64,000 nucleotides of DNA from Caenimonas soli (GTDB lineage: Bacteria; Pseudomonadota; Gammaproteobacteria; Burkholderiales; Burkholderiaceae_C): the NCBI RefSeq assembly GCF_013155545.1, contig NZ_JABJVV010000013.1, positions 1 to 64,000 of the forward strand, given 5' to 3'. Under the pieces are notes generated by a model that had not been told where the DNA came from, did not search any database, and saw nothing but the letters and a program-made list of their open reading frames with translations. Of this stretch, positions 19,649 through 29,339 are shown one piece after another (within the stretch, counting starts at the first letter, position 1; every line of letters begins with the position of its first letter). A program made the position numbers and the translations under genes.

Positions 19649-20349
19649 GGCGAATAAAATTTCACGGTCTGCGGCGTGTAGCGGGTGCCGTCGCCCTGGA
19701 AGCGCCGGCGAACTTCCCGCGCGCGCTCCTGCGCCGCCACGACGCGCGCGAGTTCGAGACCCACGGCGCGGTCCTGCGTGATGCGCAGCTGCTGCTCCTG
19801 CATCGCCTGGCGCGACTGCAGCGCCAGCAACTGGTTGGTGGCCTGCGCCGCCTGCAGCGCCCCAACGGCGCTCTGGCTTCGATCGACCAGATCCGTGAGC
19901 GTGTTCTCGTCGCTGGCGAAGTTCTGCACTGCCTGCGCCTGCACGCGCATTGCCGCACCGAGGGCCTTGAGTGAGTAGTCCCAGCGTTGGCGCGCATCGT
20001 GTGCCATCTGGCTGCCGCTAATCGCAGAGGTGTAGGCCTGGGGATACAGGCGCGAGAAATCGGCCTGCATGGTCGACACCTGGTACGCGAGACCCTGCGC
20101 CTGCTGAATCAGCTGATTGGCGCTGGTTAGCGCCGCGCGCAGCTCGGCCAGCGAGCTGAAGTTCAGGCTGGTGAGGTTGAGGGCCTCGTTTTGCAGCTGG
20201 CGCACCTGGTTGTTGATGGTTTCCAGCGTGTGCGCCGCCGTCAGGATGTTTTGCGCGTAGTTGGTCGGATCGAACACGATCAGTTGGGCGTGCGCCGGTG
20301 CGGTCATCAGAGTGAGCGCCGCTGCGGAAATGAGGAGAAGTTTTTTCAT
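19645..20349 (-). CDS. trbJ: conjugal transfer protein TrbJ (VirB5-like)
   Basis: 234 residues with a Sec signal peptide ending in APAHA-Q (about residue 20), then the TrbJ pattern LIVFDPTNYAQNILTAAHTLETINNQVRQLQNEA and long helical, coiled-coil-prone segments. TrbJ is a periplasmic or pilus-tip component. The ATG at 20349 is fixed by ATGA overlap with the trbE stop. Confidence 0.92.
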   Translation of the reverse strand: MKKLLLISAAALTLMTAPAHAQLIVFDPTNYAQNILTAAHTLETINNQVRQLQNEALNLTSLNFSSLAELRAALTSANQLIQQAQGLAYQVSTMQADFSRLYPQAYTSAISGSQMAHDARQRWDYSLKALGAAMRVQAQAVQNFASDENTLTDLVDRSQSAVGALQAAQATNQLLALQSRQAMQEQQLRITQDRAVGLELARVVAAQERAREVRRRFQGDGTRYTPQTVKFYSP

Positions 20350-22793
20350 GGGAGTTGTTCCTTCGGTGGGGGAAATTCGTTCATCAGGTCGGCGGCCCAG
20401 CCGATGCGCCGATGGCGGAGCCACGCCGCGGCGAAGCCGCTGAGGCCGCTCTTTGCAAGCACCACGTCCATGGCGCGCTGGTCCTCGGGCGAAGCAGCTG
20501 CGGCAAAAGCGAGTGCCACCCGGCCCAGCCCGAGTTCGAAGACGCGGTTGCCCAGGCGCGACTGGTAGTAATAGTCGCGCTTGGGCTGAGCGTGCGCGAC
20601 GATGCCGATTTGCCGGGCGTTCAAGCCGAAGCCTTCATAGATCGCACGGATCTGAGGCTCGGTGGCCTGTGGGTTTGGCAGGAAGATGCGGCTGGCGCAG
20701 CTCTCGACGATGGCCGGTGCGACCGACGAGGACTGAACATCCATCAGCGACTGCGTCGCGAAAAGCACCGACACATTTTTCTTGCGCAAGGTCTTGAGCC
20801 ACTCGCGGATGCGGCCCGCAAACGCCGGGTCGTCCAGAAACACCCAGGCCTCGTCGAGGATCAGAAGTGTCGGCGCGCCGTCGAAGCGCCCATCCAGCCG
20901 GTGGAAAAGGTAGCTGAGCACCGGCAGCACCGCCGCTTTGCGGTGCATCAGTTCTTCCATTTCGAAACCCTGCACCGGGGCATCGCCCAGCCGGTCCTCG
21001 TCAGCGTCGAGGAGACGCCCGTGGGGCCCGCCCAGCGTGTAGGGTTGCAGCGCCTGGCGTAACGCGTTTGACTGCAACAGCACTGACAAGCCCGTGAGCG
21101 TCCGCTGCTCCGCCGGCGCACTGGCCAGGCTATTCAGCGCCGACCAGACGGAATCCTTGACCTCAGGTGTCAGCTGAACGCCCTCGTGCTGCAAAATGTC
21201 GGCCACCCATTGCGCCGCCCAGGCGCGCGCAGCCTCGGCATCGATGCCCGCGAACGGCTGAAACGCGATCGCGCTGTCCGCGCCCAGGTCGTAGTGCTCG
21301 CCGCCCAGCCCGAGCACCGTGGCCCGCGCCGAGCGACCCTTGTCGAAGACAAAGATGCGTGCGCCTGGGTAGCGGCGGAACTGCAGCATGAGGGTGGCCA
21401 GCAGCACCGACTTCCCCATGCCGGTGGGCCCCACCACTAGGGTATGTCCGACGTCGCCCACATGCGTCACCAGCCGGAACGGCGTCGCCCCATCGGTGCG
21501 GGTGACCACAAGCGGGGGCCCGTCCAGATGGTCGTTGCGCTCAGGCCCCGCCCACACGGCCGACAGCGGCATGAGATGCGCCAGGTTGAGGGTGGAGACG
21601 ATGGGCTGGCGCACGTTGGCGTAGACGTGTCCCGGGATCGAGGACAGCCAGGCGTCGACCGCGTTCAGGCGTTCCGGCATCGTGATGAAGCCGCGGCTCT
21701 GGATCGTGCGTTCCACCGCGCGCAGCTTGTCGTCAGCTTCGGCGGCCGTGACGCCCATTACAGTCACCGTGGCCGTGAGGAATCCGTAGGCCACCTGGTC
21801 CGTCCCCAGCTCCTGAAGGGCCGCATCGGCATCCGCCGACTTGTTGGCGGCGTCCGAATCCACCAGCGGGCTTTCCTGCTGAAAGATCGTCTCGCGCAGC
21901 AGCGCCACCACGCTCTTACGCTTGGCGAACCACTGGCGGCGCAGCCGCACCAGTTCGCGCTCAGCCGCGCTCTTGTCCAAAAAGAGAAAGCGGGTGCACC
22001 AGCGGTAGGCGAAGCCCAGCCGGTTCAGCTCGTCCAGCAGGCCCGGCCATGTCGAGGTCGGAAACCCGCGCACCGTCAGCACCCGCAGGTGCTGCGTGCC
22101 CAGCATCGGCGCTAGCCCGCCCGTCAGCGGCTCGTCGGCCAGCAACGCGTCCAGATGGAACGGCACCTCTGGCACCGCGACCGCTTGCCGACGCGTGGAC
22201 ACCGTCGCGTGCAGGTAGGTCAGCGTCTGCCCGTCGTCCAGCCAGGCGATGTCCGGCATCACGCCGTCCAGCAGGTCAAACAGGCGCTGCGTTTCCGACT
22301 GGAAAGCGGCCAGGTGGTCGCGCCATTGCGCGGGCGCCGCAGACGCGGAGGCCTGCGCCACGGCCGATCCCTCGTACAACATGCCCGCCATGCGCGAGGT
22401 CGATTCCTCGGGCGGCAGCCACAGCAGCGTGAGCATGTAGGCGCTCTCGAAGTGGCTGCCCGCCTCTTCGAAAGCCGCACGCCGTTCTTCTTCGATCAGC
22501 CAGGACAGGGGATCCGGGAACGTGGACAGCGGATAGTCCGCAGCAGCACGGCGCTGCGCTTCAACAAACACGGCCCAACCGCACCCCAGTCGGCGCAGCG
22601 CGTTGTTCAGGCGAGCCGAGGTGGCCACCAGCTCGCTGTCGGTCGAGCTGTCCAGGTCCGGTCCACGAAACCGCGCGCTGCGTTGAAACGAGCCATCCTT
22701 GTTCAGGACCACACCGGGCGCAATGAGCCCGCCCCAGGGCAGCCAATCGGCCAGGAGGGCCGGGCGCTTGCGGAATTCAGCGAGGTTCAGCAT
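20346..22793 (-). CDS. trbE: conjugal transfer ATPase TrbE (VirB4-like)
   Basis: 815 residues. Walker A is VVGPTGMGKSVLLATLMLQF (about residue 455) and Walker B is TLLILDEAWVFLDDPAF (about 640), followed by the ATQSLMDVQSSSVAPAIVESC box of VirB4 ATPases. It powers pilus and channel assembly at the inner membrane. Three bases separate it from trbD, and it overlaps trbJ by ATGA. Confidence 0.96.
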   Translation of the reverse strand: MLNLAEFRKRPALLADWLPWGGLIAPGVVLNKDGSFQRSARFRGPDLDSSTDSELVATSARLNNALRRLGCGWAVFVEAQRRAAADYPLSTFPDPLSWLIEEERRAAFEEAGSHFESAYMLTLLWLPPEESTSRMAGMLYEGSAVAQASASAAPAQWRDHLAAFQSETQRLFDLLDGVMPDIAWLDDGQTLTYLHATVSTRRQAVAVPEVPFHLDALLADEPLTGGLAPMLGTQHLRVLTVRGFPTSTWPGLLDELNRLGFAYRWCTRFLFLDKSAAERELVRLRRQWFAKRKSVVALLRETIFQQESPLVDSDAANKSADADAALQELGTDQVAYGFLTATVTVMGVTAAEADDKLRAVERTIQSRGFITMPERLNAVDAWLSSIPGHVYANVRQPIVSTLNLAHLMPLSAVWAGPERNDHLDGPPLVVTRTDGATPFRLVTHVGDVGHTLVVGPTGMGKSVLLATLMLQFRRYPGARIFVFDKGRSARATVLGLGGEHYDLGADSAIAFQPFAGIDAEAARAWAAQWVADILQHEGVQLTPEVKDSVWSALNSLASAPAEQRTLTGLSVLLQSNALRQALQPYTLGGPHGRLLDADEDRLGDAPVQGFEMEELMHRKAAVLPVLSYLFHRLDGRFDGAPTLLILDEAWVFLDDPAFAGRIREWLKTLRKKNVSVLFATQSLMDVQSSSVAPAIVESCASRIFLPNPQATEPQIRAIYEGFGLNARQIGIVAHAQPKRDYYYQSRLGNRVFELGLGRVALAFAAAASPEDQRAMDVVLAKSGLSGFAAAWLRHRRIGWAADLMNEFPPPKEQLP

Positions 22794-22796
22794 GGC

Positions 22797-23072
22797 TCAG
22801 GCGTCCAGCAAGGCGCGGTGTTTCAGATGTCGTGCAAACACCTCCATGAACTGCGGATCGATCCGCGCCCCCCAGACGGCCAGCGCATGGCCGGCCATCC
22901 ACAACGCGAGCCCGGGCAACCACAGCCGCAGGCCCAGCCCGACGGCGGCAGCCATCGTGGCGTTGGAAATCGCCACCGTGCGCGGCGCGCCGCCCAGTAG
23001 GATCGGCTCGGTCAGCGACCGGTGCAGCGGCACTTCGAAGCCCGCCACGGATTGCATGGCTTGCGCGTTCAT
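22797..23072 (-). CDS. trbD: conjugal transfer protein TrbD (VirB3-like)
   Basis: 91 residues. FEVPLHRSLTEPILLGGAPR is the VirB3/TrbD start. It is followed by paired hydrophobic segments (ISNATMAAAVGLGLRLWLPGLALWMAGHALAVWGA). It is an inner-membrane partner of TrbE. It sits between trbC (ATGA overlap) and trbE. Confidence 0.92.
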   Translation of the reverse strand: MNAQAMQSVAGFEVPLHRSLTEPILLGGAPRTVAISNATMAAAVGLGLRLWLPGLALWMAGHALAVWGARIDPQFMEVFARHLKHRALLDA

Positions 23073-23401
23073 CCGACCACCGCCCCGCCGCTGAAGCTGA
23101 AGAACGTCAGGAAGAACGAGGAAGCGGCGAATGCGATAGACAGGCCGAAGACGATCTGGACCAGCTTGCGAAAGCCGCCGCTTGTATCGCCGAAGGCAAG
23201 CGCGAGCCCCGTCGCGATGATGATGATCACCGCCACGATGCGTGCCACCGGCCCCTGGACCGAATCCAGGATCGACTGAAGCGGTGCCTCCCAGGGCATA
23301 TTGGAGCCGGCGGCGTAAGCACCGCCCGCGAGCATGAGTAGCGCCGCGCCGAGCGCAGCGGCGCGCAAATGCGGGTTTACGGAAATACGTGAAGTCGTCA
23401 T
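23069..23401 (-). CDS. trbC: conjugal transfer pilin TrbC (VirB2-like)
   Basis: 110 residues: a signal peptide (LGAALLMLAGGAYA), then MPWEAPLQSILDSVQGPVAR and two hydrophobic helices separated by GDTSGGFRK, the layout of TrbC/VirB2 prepilins. Processed TrbC is the main subunit of the conjugative pilus. In RP4, TraF cyclises TrbC, and a TraF gene is present here at 29487-29999. Confidence 0.92.
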   Translation of the reverse strand: MTTSRISVNPHLRAAALGAALLMLAGGAYAAGSNMPWEAPLQSILDSVQGPVARIVAVIIIIATGLALAFGDTSGGFRKLVQIVFGLSIAFAASSFFLTFFSFSGGAVVG

Positions 23402-24456
23402 GGGGGTTCTCCGGGACTGGAAGTGAGGTCGGCCTCCGGCACCTCGGCCGGCAGCAGGGAAGGGTTGAGCACAGGGAAGTCCGGCACGAGCGGTGGCGAC
23501 AGGTAATAACCCTGGGCGTCGAAGCCGGTCACGCGCACGATCTCCTGCACCCGGCGGGCGCGGCCGCGTCCGGCAATGAAGACGATCACGTTCACCGCTT
23601 CGGCGATCAGCGCGCGCGGCGGCGACACTGCCACTTCCAGAATGAGCTGCTCCAGGCGAGTCAGGGCACCCTGGGCGGAACCCGCGTGGATCGTTGCGAT
23701 CCCGCCTGGATGGCCGGTGCCCCAGGCCTTGAGCAAGTCCAGTGCTTCGGGCCCGCGCACCTCGCCCACAACCACGCGGTCAGGCCGGAGGCGCAGGGTC
23801 GAGCGCACCAGCTCCGTCATCGACACGACACCGCGCCGCGTGCGCAGCGGCACATGATCGTCGGCCACGCACTGCAGTTCGACGGTGTCTTCGAGGATGA
23901 TCACGCGATCGCGCGTCGCGGCGACTTCGTAAAGCAGGGCGTTGGCCAGCGTCGTCTTGCCGGTGCTCGTGCCGCCGGCCACCATGATGTTCAACCGGTC
24001 GCGCACGGCTTGGCGCAGGAACTCGGCCTGCTCCGCGGTCATGATGCGGTCGGCCACGTAGGCATCCAGCTTGATGAGACTCATCGCGCGCTTGCGGATC
24101 GCGAAGGCCGGTGCGCGCACAACGGGCGGCAGCACGCCCTCGAAGCGTTCGCCCGTTTCCGGAAGCTCGGCCGAGAGAATCGGCATCCCGGCATGCACCT
24201 CGGCACGTACGTGCGCTGCCACCAGCCGGATGATGCGTTCGGCATCGGCGGGCACGATCGTCACGCCGGTCGGCGCGCGGCCGGAGCCGAGCCGGTCCAC
24301 CCAGAGCGAACCATCGGGATTGAGCAGAACCTCCACGACCTCGGGATCCTCGAGTGCGCGCGCGATCTCCGGACCCATGGCCGTGCGCAGCATGCGGATG
24401 CGGCGGTCCAGCGAAGTGGCCGCCGGCGACGCTTTTTTGTCCGGCAGGGAAGTCAT
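23398..24456 (-). CDS. trbB: conjugal transfer ATPase TrbB (VirB11-like)
   Basis: 352 residues. Walker A is MVAGGTSTGKTTLANALL (about residue 155), followed by the Asp box RVIILEDTVELQC, the Walker B-like region RLRPDRVVVGEVRGPEALDLL and the His box ATIHAGSA. This is the hexameric traffic ATPase at the cytoplasmic face of the channel. ATGA overlaps at both ends place it in the same operon. Confidence 0.96.
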   Translation of the reverse strand: MTSLPDKKASPAATSLDRRIRMLRTAMGPEIARALEDPEVVEVLLNPDGSLWVDRLGSGRAPTGVTIVPADAERIIRLVAAHVRAEVHAGMPILSAELPETGERFEGVLPPVVRAPAFAIRKRAMSLIKLDAYVADRIMTAEQAEFLRQAVRDRLNIMVAGGTSTGKTTLANALLYEVAATRDRVIILEDTVELQCVADDHVPLRTRRGVVSMTELVRSTLRLRPDRVVVGEVRGPEALDLLKAWGTGHPGGIATIHAGSAQGALTRLEQLILEVAVSPPRALIAEAVNVIVFIAGRGRARRVQEIVRVTGFDAQGYYLSPPLVPDFPVLNPSLLPAEVPEADLTSSPGEPP

Positions 24457-24929
24457 GGCGGCTCTCCTGCGCCGCCGCTCCCGTTCAGTTCATTTTGGGG
24501 CGCAGCAAAAAACTGGCTTTGGTCCGGAACGATCTCTTCGTGAACTTCCTTGACCAGGCTGCGGCCCTTCAGGAGATGTCGGCCCAGTTGCGCGATGAAC
24601 TGCTCGAAACGGGCGCGGCCCTGGGCGCGGGCGGCGTCCTGGTGCGCTTCCGGCACCGGCGTGCTCACGGTAAGGAAGTAGCGTACGTAGAGCGCCACGG
24701 TCTCGATCAGGATATTCTGGTCGCGTTCGAGCTTGCCGAATTGATCCGACAAGCGATCGAGCCGCTTGGCGATCGCGGCTTCGCGCCGGTCGCCGCTGTC
24801 GGGCGATAGAAAGGATGACAGCGCCGCTGCGATGATGGAAGACTTGGACAAGCCTTTCATGGCGGCGAGTTCATCCAGCCGCTTCGCGTGGTCGTGCTCC
24901 AGGAAGACGTTCAGCCGCGTGCGGCTCAT
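24453..24929 (-). CDS. CopG-family ribbon-helix-helix protein
   Basis: 158 residues. The first 45 (RLNVFLEHDHAKRLDELAAMKGLSKSSIIAAAL) form a ribbon-helix-helix DNA-binding unit; the rest is helical and unlike known domains. A CopG-type gene between traG and trbB is constant in Tn4371-type ICEs. It probably represses the traG-trb operon or assists the relaxosome. ATGA overlap with both neighbours. Confidence 0.88.
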   Translation of the reverse strand: MSRTRLNVFLEHDHAKRLDELAAMKGLSKSSIIAAALSSFLSPDSGDRREAAIAKRLDRLSDQFGKLERDQNILIETVALYVRYFLTVSTPVPEAHQDAARAQGRARFEQFIAQLGRHLLKGRSLVKEVHEEIVPDQSQFFAAPQNELNGSGGAGEPP

Positions 24930-26956
24930 AGCGCGATCCCATCATCGGGATCGAGAGCGGCCAGGCGCGCGGTGCGCGACATGCGCCGCTGGACCAGCTC
25001 TCGATCGGGCGAGAGCGCATCATCGTCATCCAGTACGACGAGGTCATCGCCAGGAGGCTCAAGCAACTCATGCACGCGGTCGTGCGCCAGCTCTGGCTGG
25101 AGTTGCAGACCACCGGCGTCCCTGAACTCGCCGCGGGTCTCCGAAGCCTCGTTCGGAGACCGCCGCAAGACGATTGCGAGTTCGCTCCAGTCATCCGACC
25201 GCCGGCTCGGCGCGTCGGCATAGGGACCGGTCGTCAACGCCGGGGGCGCGAGCACGCGCTGTTTGAAATTCGCGTCCTGGTAGTAGCGGATCTTGTGCGC
25301 CTGGATCGGCGCATGGCCAGACACCATCACCACCTCGTCATCCGGCGGCAGCTGCATGACTTCGCCGGGCGTGAGCAAGGGACGCGCGGTTTCCTGGCGC
25401 GACACCATCAAGTGGCCGAGCCACGGTGCCAGGCGATGACCCGCATAGTTGCGCTGCGCGCGCAACTCGGTCGCCGTGCCCAGCGCGTCGGAGATCCGCT
25501 TTGCCGTGCGCTCGTCGTTAGTCGCGAATGCGACGCGCACGTGACAGTTGTCCAGAATGGAGTGATTGGGGCCGTAGGCCTTGTCGATCTGGTTGAGCGA
25601 CTGAGCGATGAGAAAGGCCCGCAGCCCGTAGCCCGCCATGAAGGCCAGCGCGCTCTCAAAGAAGTCGAGCCGCCCCAGGGCGGGGAATTCGTCGAGCATC
25701 AGCAGCAGCTGGTGTTTGCGCGCGATTCCGTCCGAGCCGTCGAGAGATTCGGTCAGGCGCCGGCCGATCTGGTTGAGCAAGAGGCGGATCAGTGGCTTGG
25801 TGCGGCTGATGTCGGAGGGGGGCACCACCAAGTACAGCGAAACTGGATAAGCACAGTCGATCAGGTCGGCGATACGCCAGTCGCAGCGGGAGGTCACTGC
25901 GGCTACCGTAGGGTCCCGATAGAGCCCGAGGAAGCTCATCGCGGTAGAAAGAACGCCCGAGCGCTCGTTCTCGCTCTTGTTGAGGACTTCGCGCGCCGCC
26001 GACGCTACGACCGGGTGCGGCCGGTCGGCAAGATGACATGACGTCATCATGAGATGCAGCGTCAGTTCGAACGGCCGGGCGGGGTCCGACAGGAAGTTGA
26101 CGACGCCGCGCAAGGTCTTGTCGGCATCGGCGTAGAGCACGTGCAGGATGGCGCCCACCAGCAGTGCGTGGCTGGTCTTCTCCCAGTGATTTCGGCGCTC
26201 AAGCGCGCCTTCCGGATCGACCAGGATATCGGCGATGTTTTGCACGTCGCGGACCTCGTGATCGCCGCGGCGGACCTCGAGCAGCGGGTTGTAGGCGGCT
26301 GATCTTGAATCGGTCGGATTGAACAGCAGGCAATGGGAAAAGCGGGCGCGCCAGCCCGCCGTGAGTTGCCAGTTCTCGCCCTTGATGTCGTGGATCACTG
26401 CGGAGCCGGGCCATGACAGCAGCGTGGGCACGACCAGGCCGACCCCCTTGCCGGAGCGGGTAGGCGCGAAAGCCATCACGTGCTCCGGGCCGTCGTGGCG
26501 CAGGTATTCACTGTTTCGGCCATTGCTCACGCACCCCAGGAATACGCCGGCAGGGCGCGTCAGGCCGGCGCGAACGATTTCGTGCTGGGATGCCCAGCGC
26601 GCTGAGCCGTATGTGGTGACCAGTTTGGTTTGCCGCGCGCGCCACACCGACATCCCGATGGCCACTGCTGCGGCGGTGAGTCCACTGCAAGCCGCGATTG
26701 CGCCGCCCTTCATGAAGATGTCGGGCGCATAGGCGTCGAAGAAGTACCACCACTCGAAAAGGCGCCACGGGTGATAGATCGGCGTGTCGAAGAGTTCGAA
26801 CCAAGCAGCTCCAAGGCGTGGCTGGTAGCCGAGTTGGGCAGCTGTCCATTGAGTGGCCAGCCAGACGCCCGAAGCCGCAACGCCGCAGACGGTGACGACC
26901 TGGCCGACAAGAATGCCAGTGGAACCGGAAACGGTCTTGGCGTTGACTACATGCAC
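24926..26956 (-). CDS. traG: type IV coupling protein TraG (VirD4-like)
   Basis: 676 residues from a GTG start at 26956, with GGAAG about 5 bases upstream. There is an N-terminal membrane segment (GILVGQVVTVCGVAASGVWLA), a second one about residue 90, then Walker A (APTRSGKGVGLVVPTLL, about residue 195) and Walker B (LLLMLDEFPALGRLDFFE, about 430). The IAQSLNQIDKAYG stretch is typical of VirD4/TraG. This hexameric ATPase passes the relaxase-DNA complex to the Trb channel. A longer frame upstream has no TraG-like sequence and is not used. Confidence 0.95.
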   Translation of the reverse strand: MHVVNAKTVSGSTGILVGQVVTVCGVAASGVWLATQWTAAQLGYQPRLGAAWFELFDTPIYHPWRLFEWWYFFDAYAPDIFMKGGAIAACSGLTAAAVAIGMSVWRARQTKLVTTYGSARWASQHEIVRAGLTRPAGVFLGCVSNGRNSEYLRHDGPEHVMAFAPTRSGKGVGLVVPTLLSWPGSAVIHDIKGENWQLTAGWRARFSHCLLFNPTDSRSAAYNPLLEVRRGDHEVRDVQNIADILVDPEGALERRNHWEKTSHALLVGAILHVLYADADKTLRGVVNFLSDPARPFELTLHLMMTSCHLADRPHPVVASAAREVLNKSENERSGVLSTAMSFLGLYRDPTVAAVTSRCDWRIADLIDCAYPVSLYLVVPPSDISRTKPLIRLLLNQIGRRLTESLDGSDGIARKHQLLLMLDEFPALGRLDFFESALAFMAGYGLRAFLIAQSLNQIDKAYGPNHSILDNCHVRVAFATNDERTAKRISDALGTATELRAQRNYAGHRLAPWLGHLMVSRQETARPLLTPGEVMQLPPDDEVVMVSGHAPIQAHKIRYYQDANFKQRVLAPPALTTGPYADAPSRRSDDWSELAIVLRRSPNEASETRGEFRDAGGLQLQPELAHDRVHELLEPPGDDLVVLDDDDALSPDRELVQRRMSRTARLAALDPDDGIAL

Positions 26957-27223
26957 TTTTCTTCCCTGAACTCTTTTGAATTGCGTCGCGCTTCCGAGCG
27001 CGACGGGCGAAGAATCTCTGTTGCCAGAGGGCCGGTCAAAGACAGCAAACGCGAGGTCGAAGACTTGCCCTGTCTTAATGCGCAATCAGTAACAGACGGG
27101 CACGATCGGGCGTGCCTCAGCGCGAGTGAGAGTGGAGCGTTAAACACGATGCTCGTTACGAATGGCACATGTCTTTACGAAATGAACTGGGGTAATTCAT
27201 CACCAAGAAAAAAGTGATTTCTT
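26957..27223 (-). promoter_or_regulatory. relaxase-traG gap: likely promoter of the traG-trb operon
   Basis: 267 bases, more AT-rich than its neighbours, upstream of the long ATGA-linked traG-trb operon. It contains a 6-bp perfect inverted repeat (27099-27104 with 27111-27116) and a T/A-rich stretch near 27205-27220. No promoter hexamers are clear enough to name. The CopG-like protein is a natural candidate regulator. Confidence 0.4.
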
Positions 27224-29179
27224 CTAGACGACCGACGGTCCGCGCTGCCTACCCAACTCCCATGAAGCACCAGCTCCGCGTAAGACAGCAGTCAGGGTTT
27301 GCCCGAGCCGTGATTCGATCACCGGCCGCCAGGGCACGAGGCTGAAGCCCATGCCATCCTCAAGCATTGCGAAGTTGCCGCTGGCGAGCAGCACTGCGCG
27401 GCGATAGACGCCGGTTACGCGCTCGCCATCCGCGAGTGGCCGATGCGCAAGACCGGTCTCTTTCTGTAGTGTTTGCCCCGCCATCTCGATATCCCGGCTG
27501 CGCAGAGTGGCCAAGAGATCTTGGGCGAGCACCACACGCTGGCTTCGCCGTTCCGCCAGCCCTTGTGACACCAGAAAATCCACTCGTTCCTTGAGCGCGC
27601 TCTTCAACTCGGCCCCGAAGCCACGATTGGCGACGACTCTCTCTCCGTCCAGCAACTGCTGGTCCAGCCAAGTCGCGCCGGTGACGCGTGCTTGGCGCTC
27701 GATCGGCAGATGGGAGCGCAACTCCACGAGGAAGCCGCCTCCGCGTTCGCTGTCGTACTGGCGACCTCTCTCTGCAAGGTTGGCGGGTACGCGCCACAAC
27801 CCGTCCGCCACGCGTTCGACGACTCCTGATCGACGCAAGGCTTCGAGCCGGCGCACGTGGAATTCCACGTCTCGGGCCGCATCGCGCGCGGGCAAGGCAG
27901 CCTGGAGGTGCGCCACATGAACGTCGGTTCGGTACAACCCGTCCCGGGCCAGACCCGCGATGGTGTGGTCCGTCTTTCGAGCATCGCCCCCGCCGCGAAC
28001 CTGGACGATGGCACCCGTCGGAAAGCTCTCCAGATCTGCGGCGACCGGCAGGCGCAAGTAGTGCGCGCGGCCGTCGATTCCATCCACCACCAGGTAGCCG
28101 CGCTCATTCAGTTCGTCCACGAGCCCCTTTCCGGCAATGCGCCCAACGACAGCAGCCGCATCGGCTATGCCGTTGGGGATCGCCAGCTCGCGTGATTCGC
28201 CTCGCAGAGCCCGCTGCATGTTCCGAACGATGTCGCCGCGCTCGCCCATGGCCCGCAGGGCGCCCTCGTGGACCGCGCTCAGCGTCCAGCGGCCCGGCGC
28301 CACCTGCCGTGCCAGTCCCATGGATTGCAGGCGTTGCAGGCGCCCGACGAGCAACGTTCGGCGCTGCCGTGCGGTGGCGTCCTGCGAATCCCGATCGAGA
28401 TTGACGCTGCCGTTGTCGAGTGCAGATTGAAGCGCCCGATCCAGACTGGTCCAGCGCTCCTGATCAACCTCGCGGGTGAGGCCTTGCCGGATCTCGTGTT
28501 CCGTGCGTGGACCCAGCCACTCGGTGGCCAGCTCGCAGGCGCGCCGGCGCATGCCATGCGCTATGTAGTCGCGGGCAATGACGAGGTCGTTGCCCGTCTG
28601 GTCCTTGCCGCGCAGCACGACGTGGGTGTGCGGGTTGTCGGTGTCCCAGTGGTCCACCGCCACCCAGTCAAGGCGGGTGCCGAGGTCGGCTTCCATCCGC
28701 GACATGAGTTCCCGGGTGAAGGGCCGCAACTCCTCCAGCACGTTCGTATCTTCGGGCGACACGATGAAGCGGAACTGATGCCGATCACCCTGGCTCTGCT
28801 CTTCGAAGGCGGCGAGATCGGTCTTGTCGGTCGCGGGACCGTATCCCTGGCCGCGCTCCCCGTCGCGGCTTACTCCGTCGCGTTCGATGTAGCGCAGGTG
28901 CGTGCGGATCGAGCGCGCGCCCGCCTGTTTGAGCACAAACAGGCGAGTTTTGATGACTACCCGTCGCGAGCGCACGCCCAGCGAGCGGCCTGCGATCCCG
29001 GCGGCAACTTGGCCGCGCCCGAGCCTAGCGCCGGTGCGGGCAGCGAGAGAGCGCGTCGGCTTCCATACCTTGCCGCCCGCCTTGCTGATTTCCGTCAAGA
29101 CACGGGTAAGGAAGCGCCGGTCCCCACTGCGTGGCGCACCTGGTTTGACCTTGAACTCCCTTTCGTCGCGCGCGCTCAT
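27224..29179 (-). CDS. rlxS: relaxase, VirD2-like MOBP type with DUF3363
   Basis: 651 residues. The N-terminal relaxase part shows ARSIRTHLRYIERDG (motif I region), HQFRFIVSPED, and the metal-binding motif HWDTDNPHTHVVLRG (H-x-D-x-x-x-P-H-x-H, about residue 180). The long C-terminal region corresponds to DUF3363. The protein nicks one strand at oriT and pilots it through the channel. The ATG at 29179 has GGAG 9 bases upstream. A nic-like site lies about 170 bases upstream of the gene. It is the relaxase expected in Tn4371-family elements. Confidence 0.93.
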   Translation of the reverse strand: MSARDEREFKVKPGAPRSGDRRFLTRVLTEISKAGGKVWKPTRSLAARTGARLGRGQVAAGIAGRSLGVRSRRVVIKTRLFVLKQAGARSIRTHLRYIERDGVSRDGERGQGYGPATDKTDLAAFEEQSQGDRHQFRFIVSPEDTNVLEELRPFTRELMSRMEADLGTRLDWVAVDHWDTDNPHTHVVLRGKDQTGNDLVIARDYIAHGMRRRACELATEWLGPRTEHEIRQGLTREVDQERWTSLDRALQSALDNGSVNLDRDSQDATARQRRTLLVGRLQRLQSMGLARQVAPGRWTLSAVHEGALRAMGERGDIVRNMQRALRGESRELAIPNGIADAAAVVGRIAGKGLVDELNERGYLVVDGIDGRAHYLRLPVAADLESFPTGAIVQVRGGGDARKTDHTIAGLARDGLYRTDVHVAHLQAALPARDAARDVEFHVRRLEALRRSGVVERVADGLWRVPANLAERGRQYDSERGGGFLVELRSHLPIERQARVTGATWLDQQLLDGERVVANRGFGAELKSALKERVDFLVSQGLAERRSQRVVLAQDLLATLRSRDIEMAGQTLQKETGLAHRPLADGERVTGVYRRAVLLASGNFAMLEDGMGFSLVPWRPVIESRLGQTLTAVLRGAGASWELGRQRGPSVV

Positions 29180-29339
29180 GCCGACAGCTCCATCCCATCC
29201 GGAAGTGCCTGAGCGCACACGGCACGCGGCTTTGCGAGCATTGGCGCGGAAACCCGCTTCCATGCTGCACACCGTATGCGGCGGCGCGTGCCGCTCCCGC
29301 CCTTGTGCAGAAAAGGTCCGGAAGGCCGCACGGTGCCGT

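Noticed and set aside
20341..20349. TTTTTTCAT at the trbJ start as an attachment core
   Set aside because: It is simply the reverse complement of a common ATG-AAA-AAA start inside the conserved trb operon.
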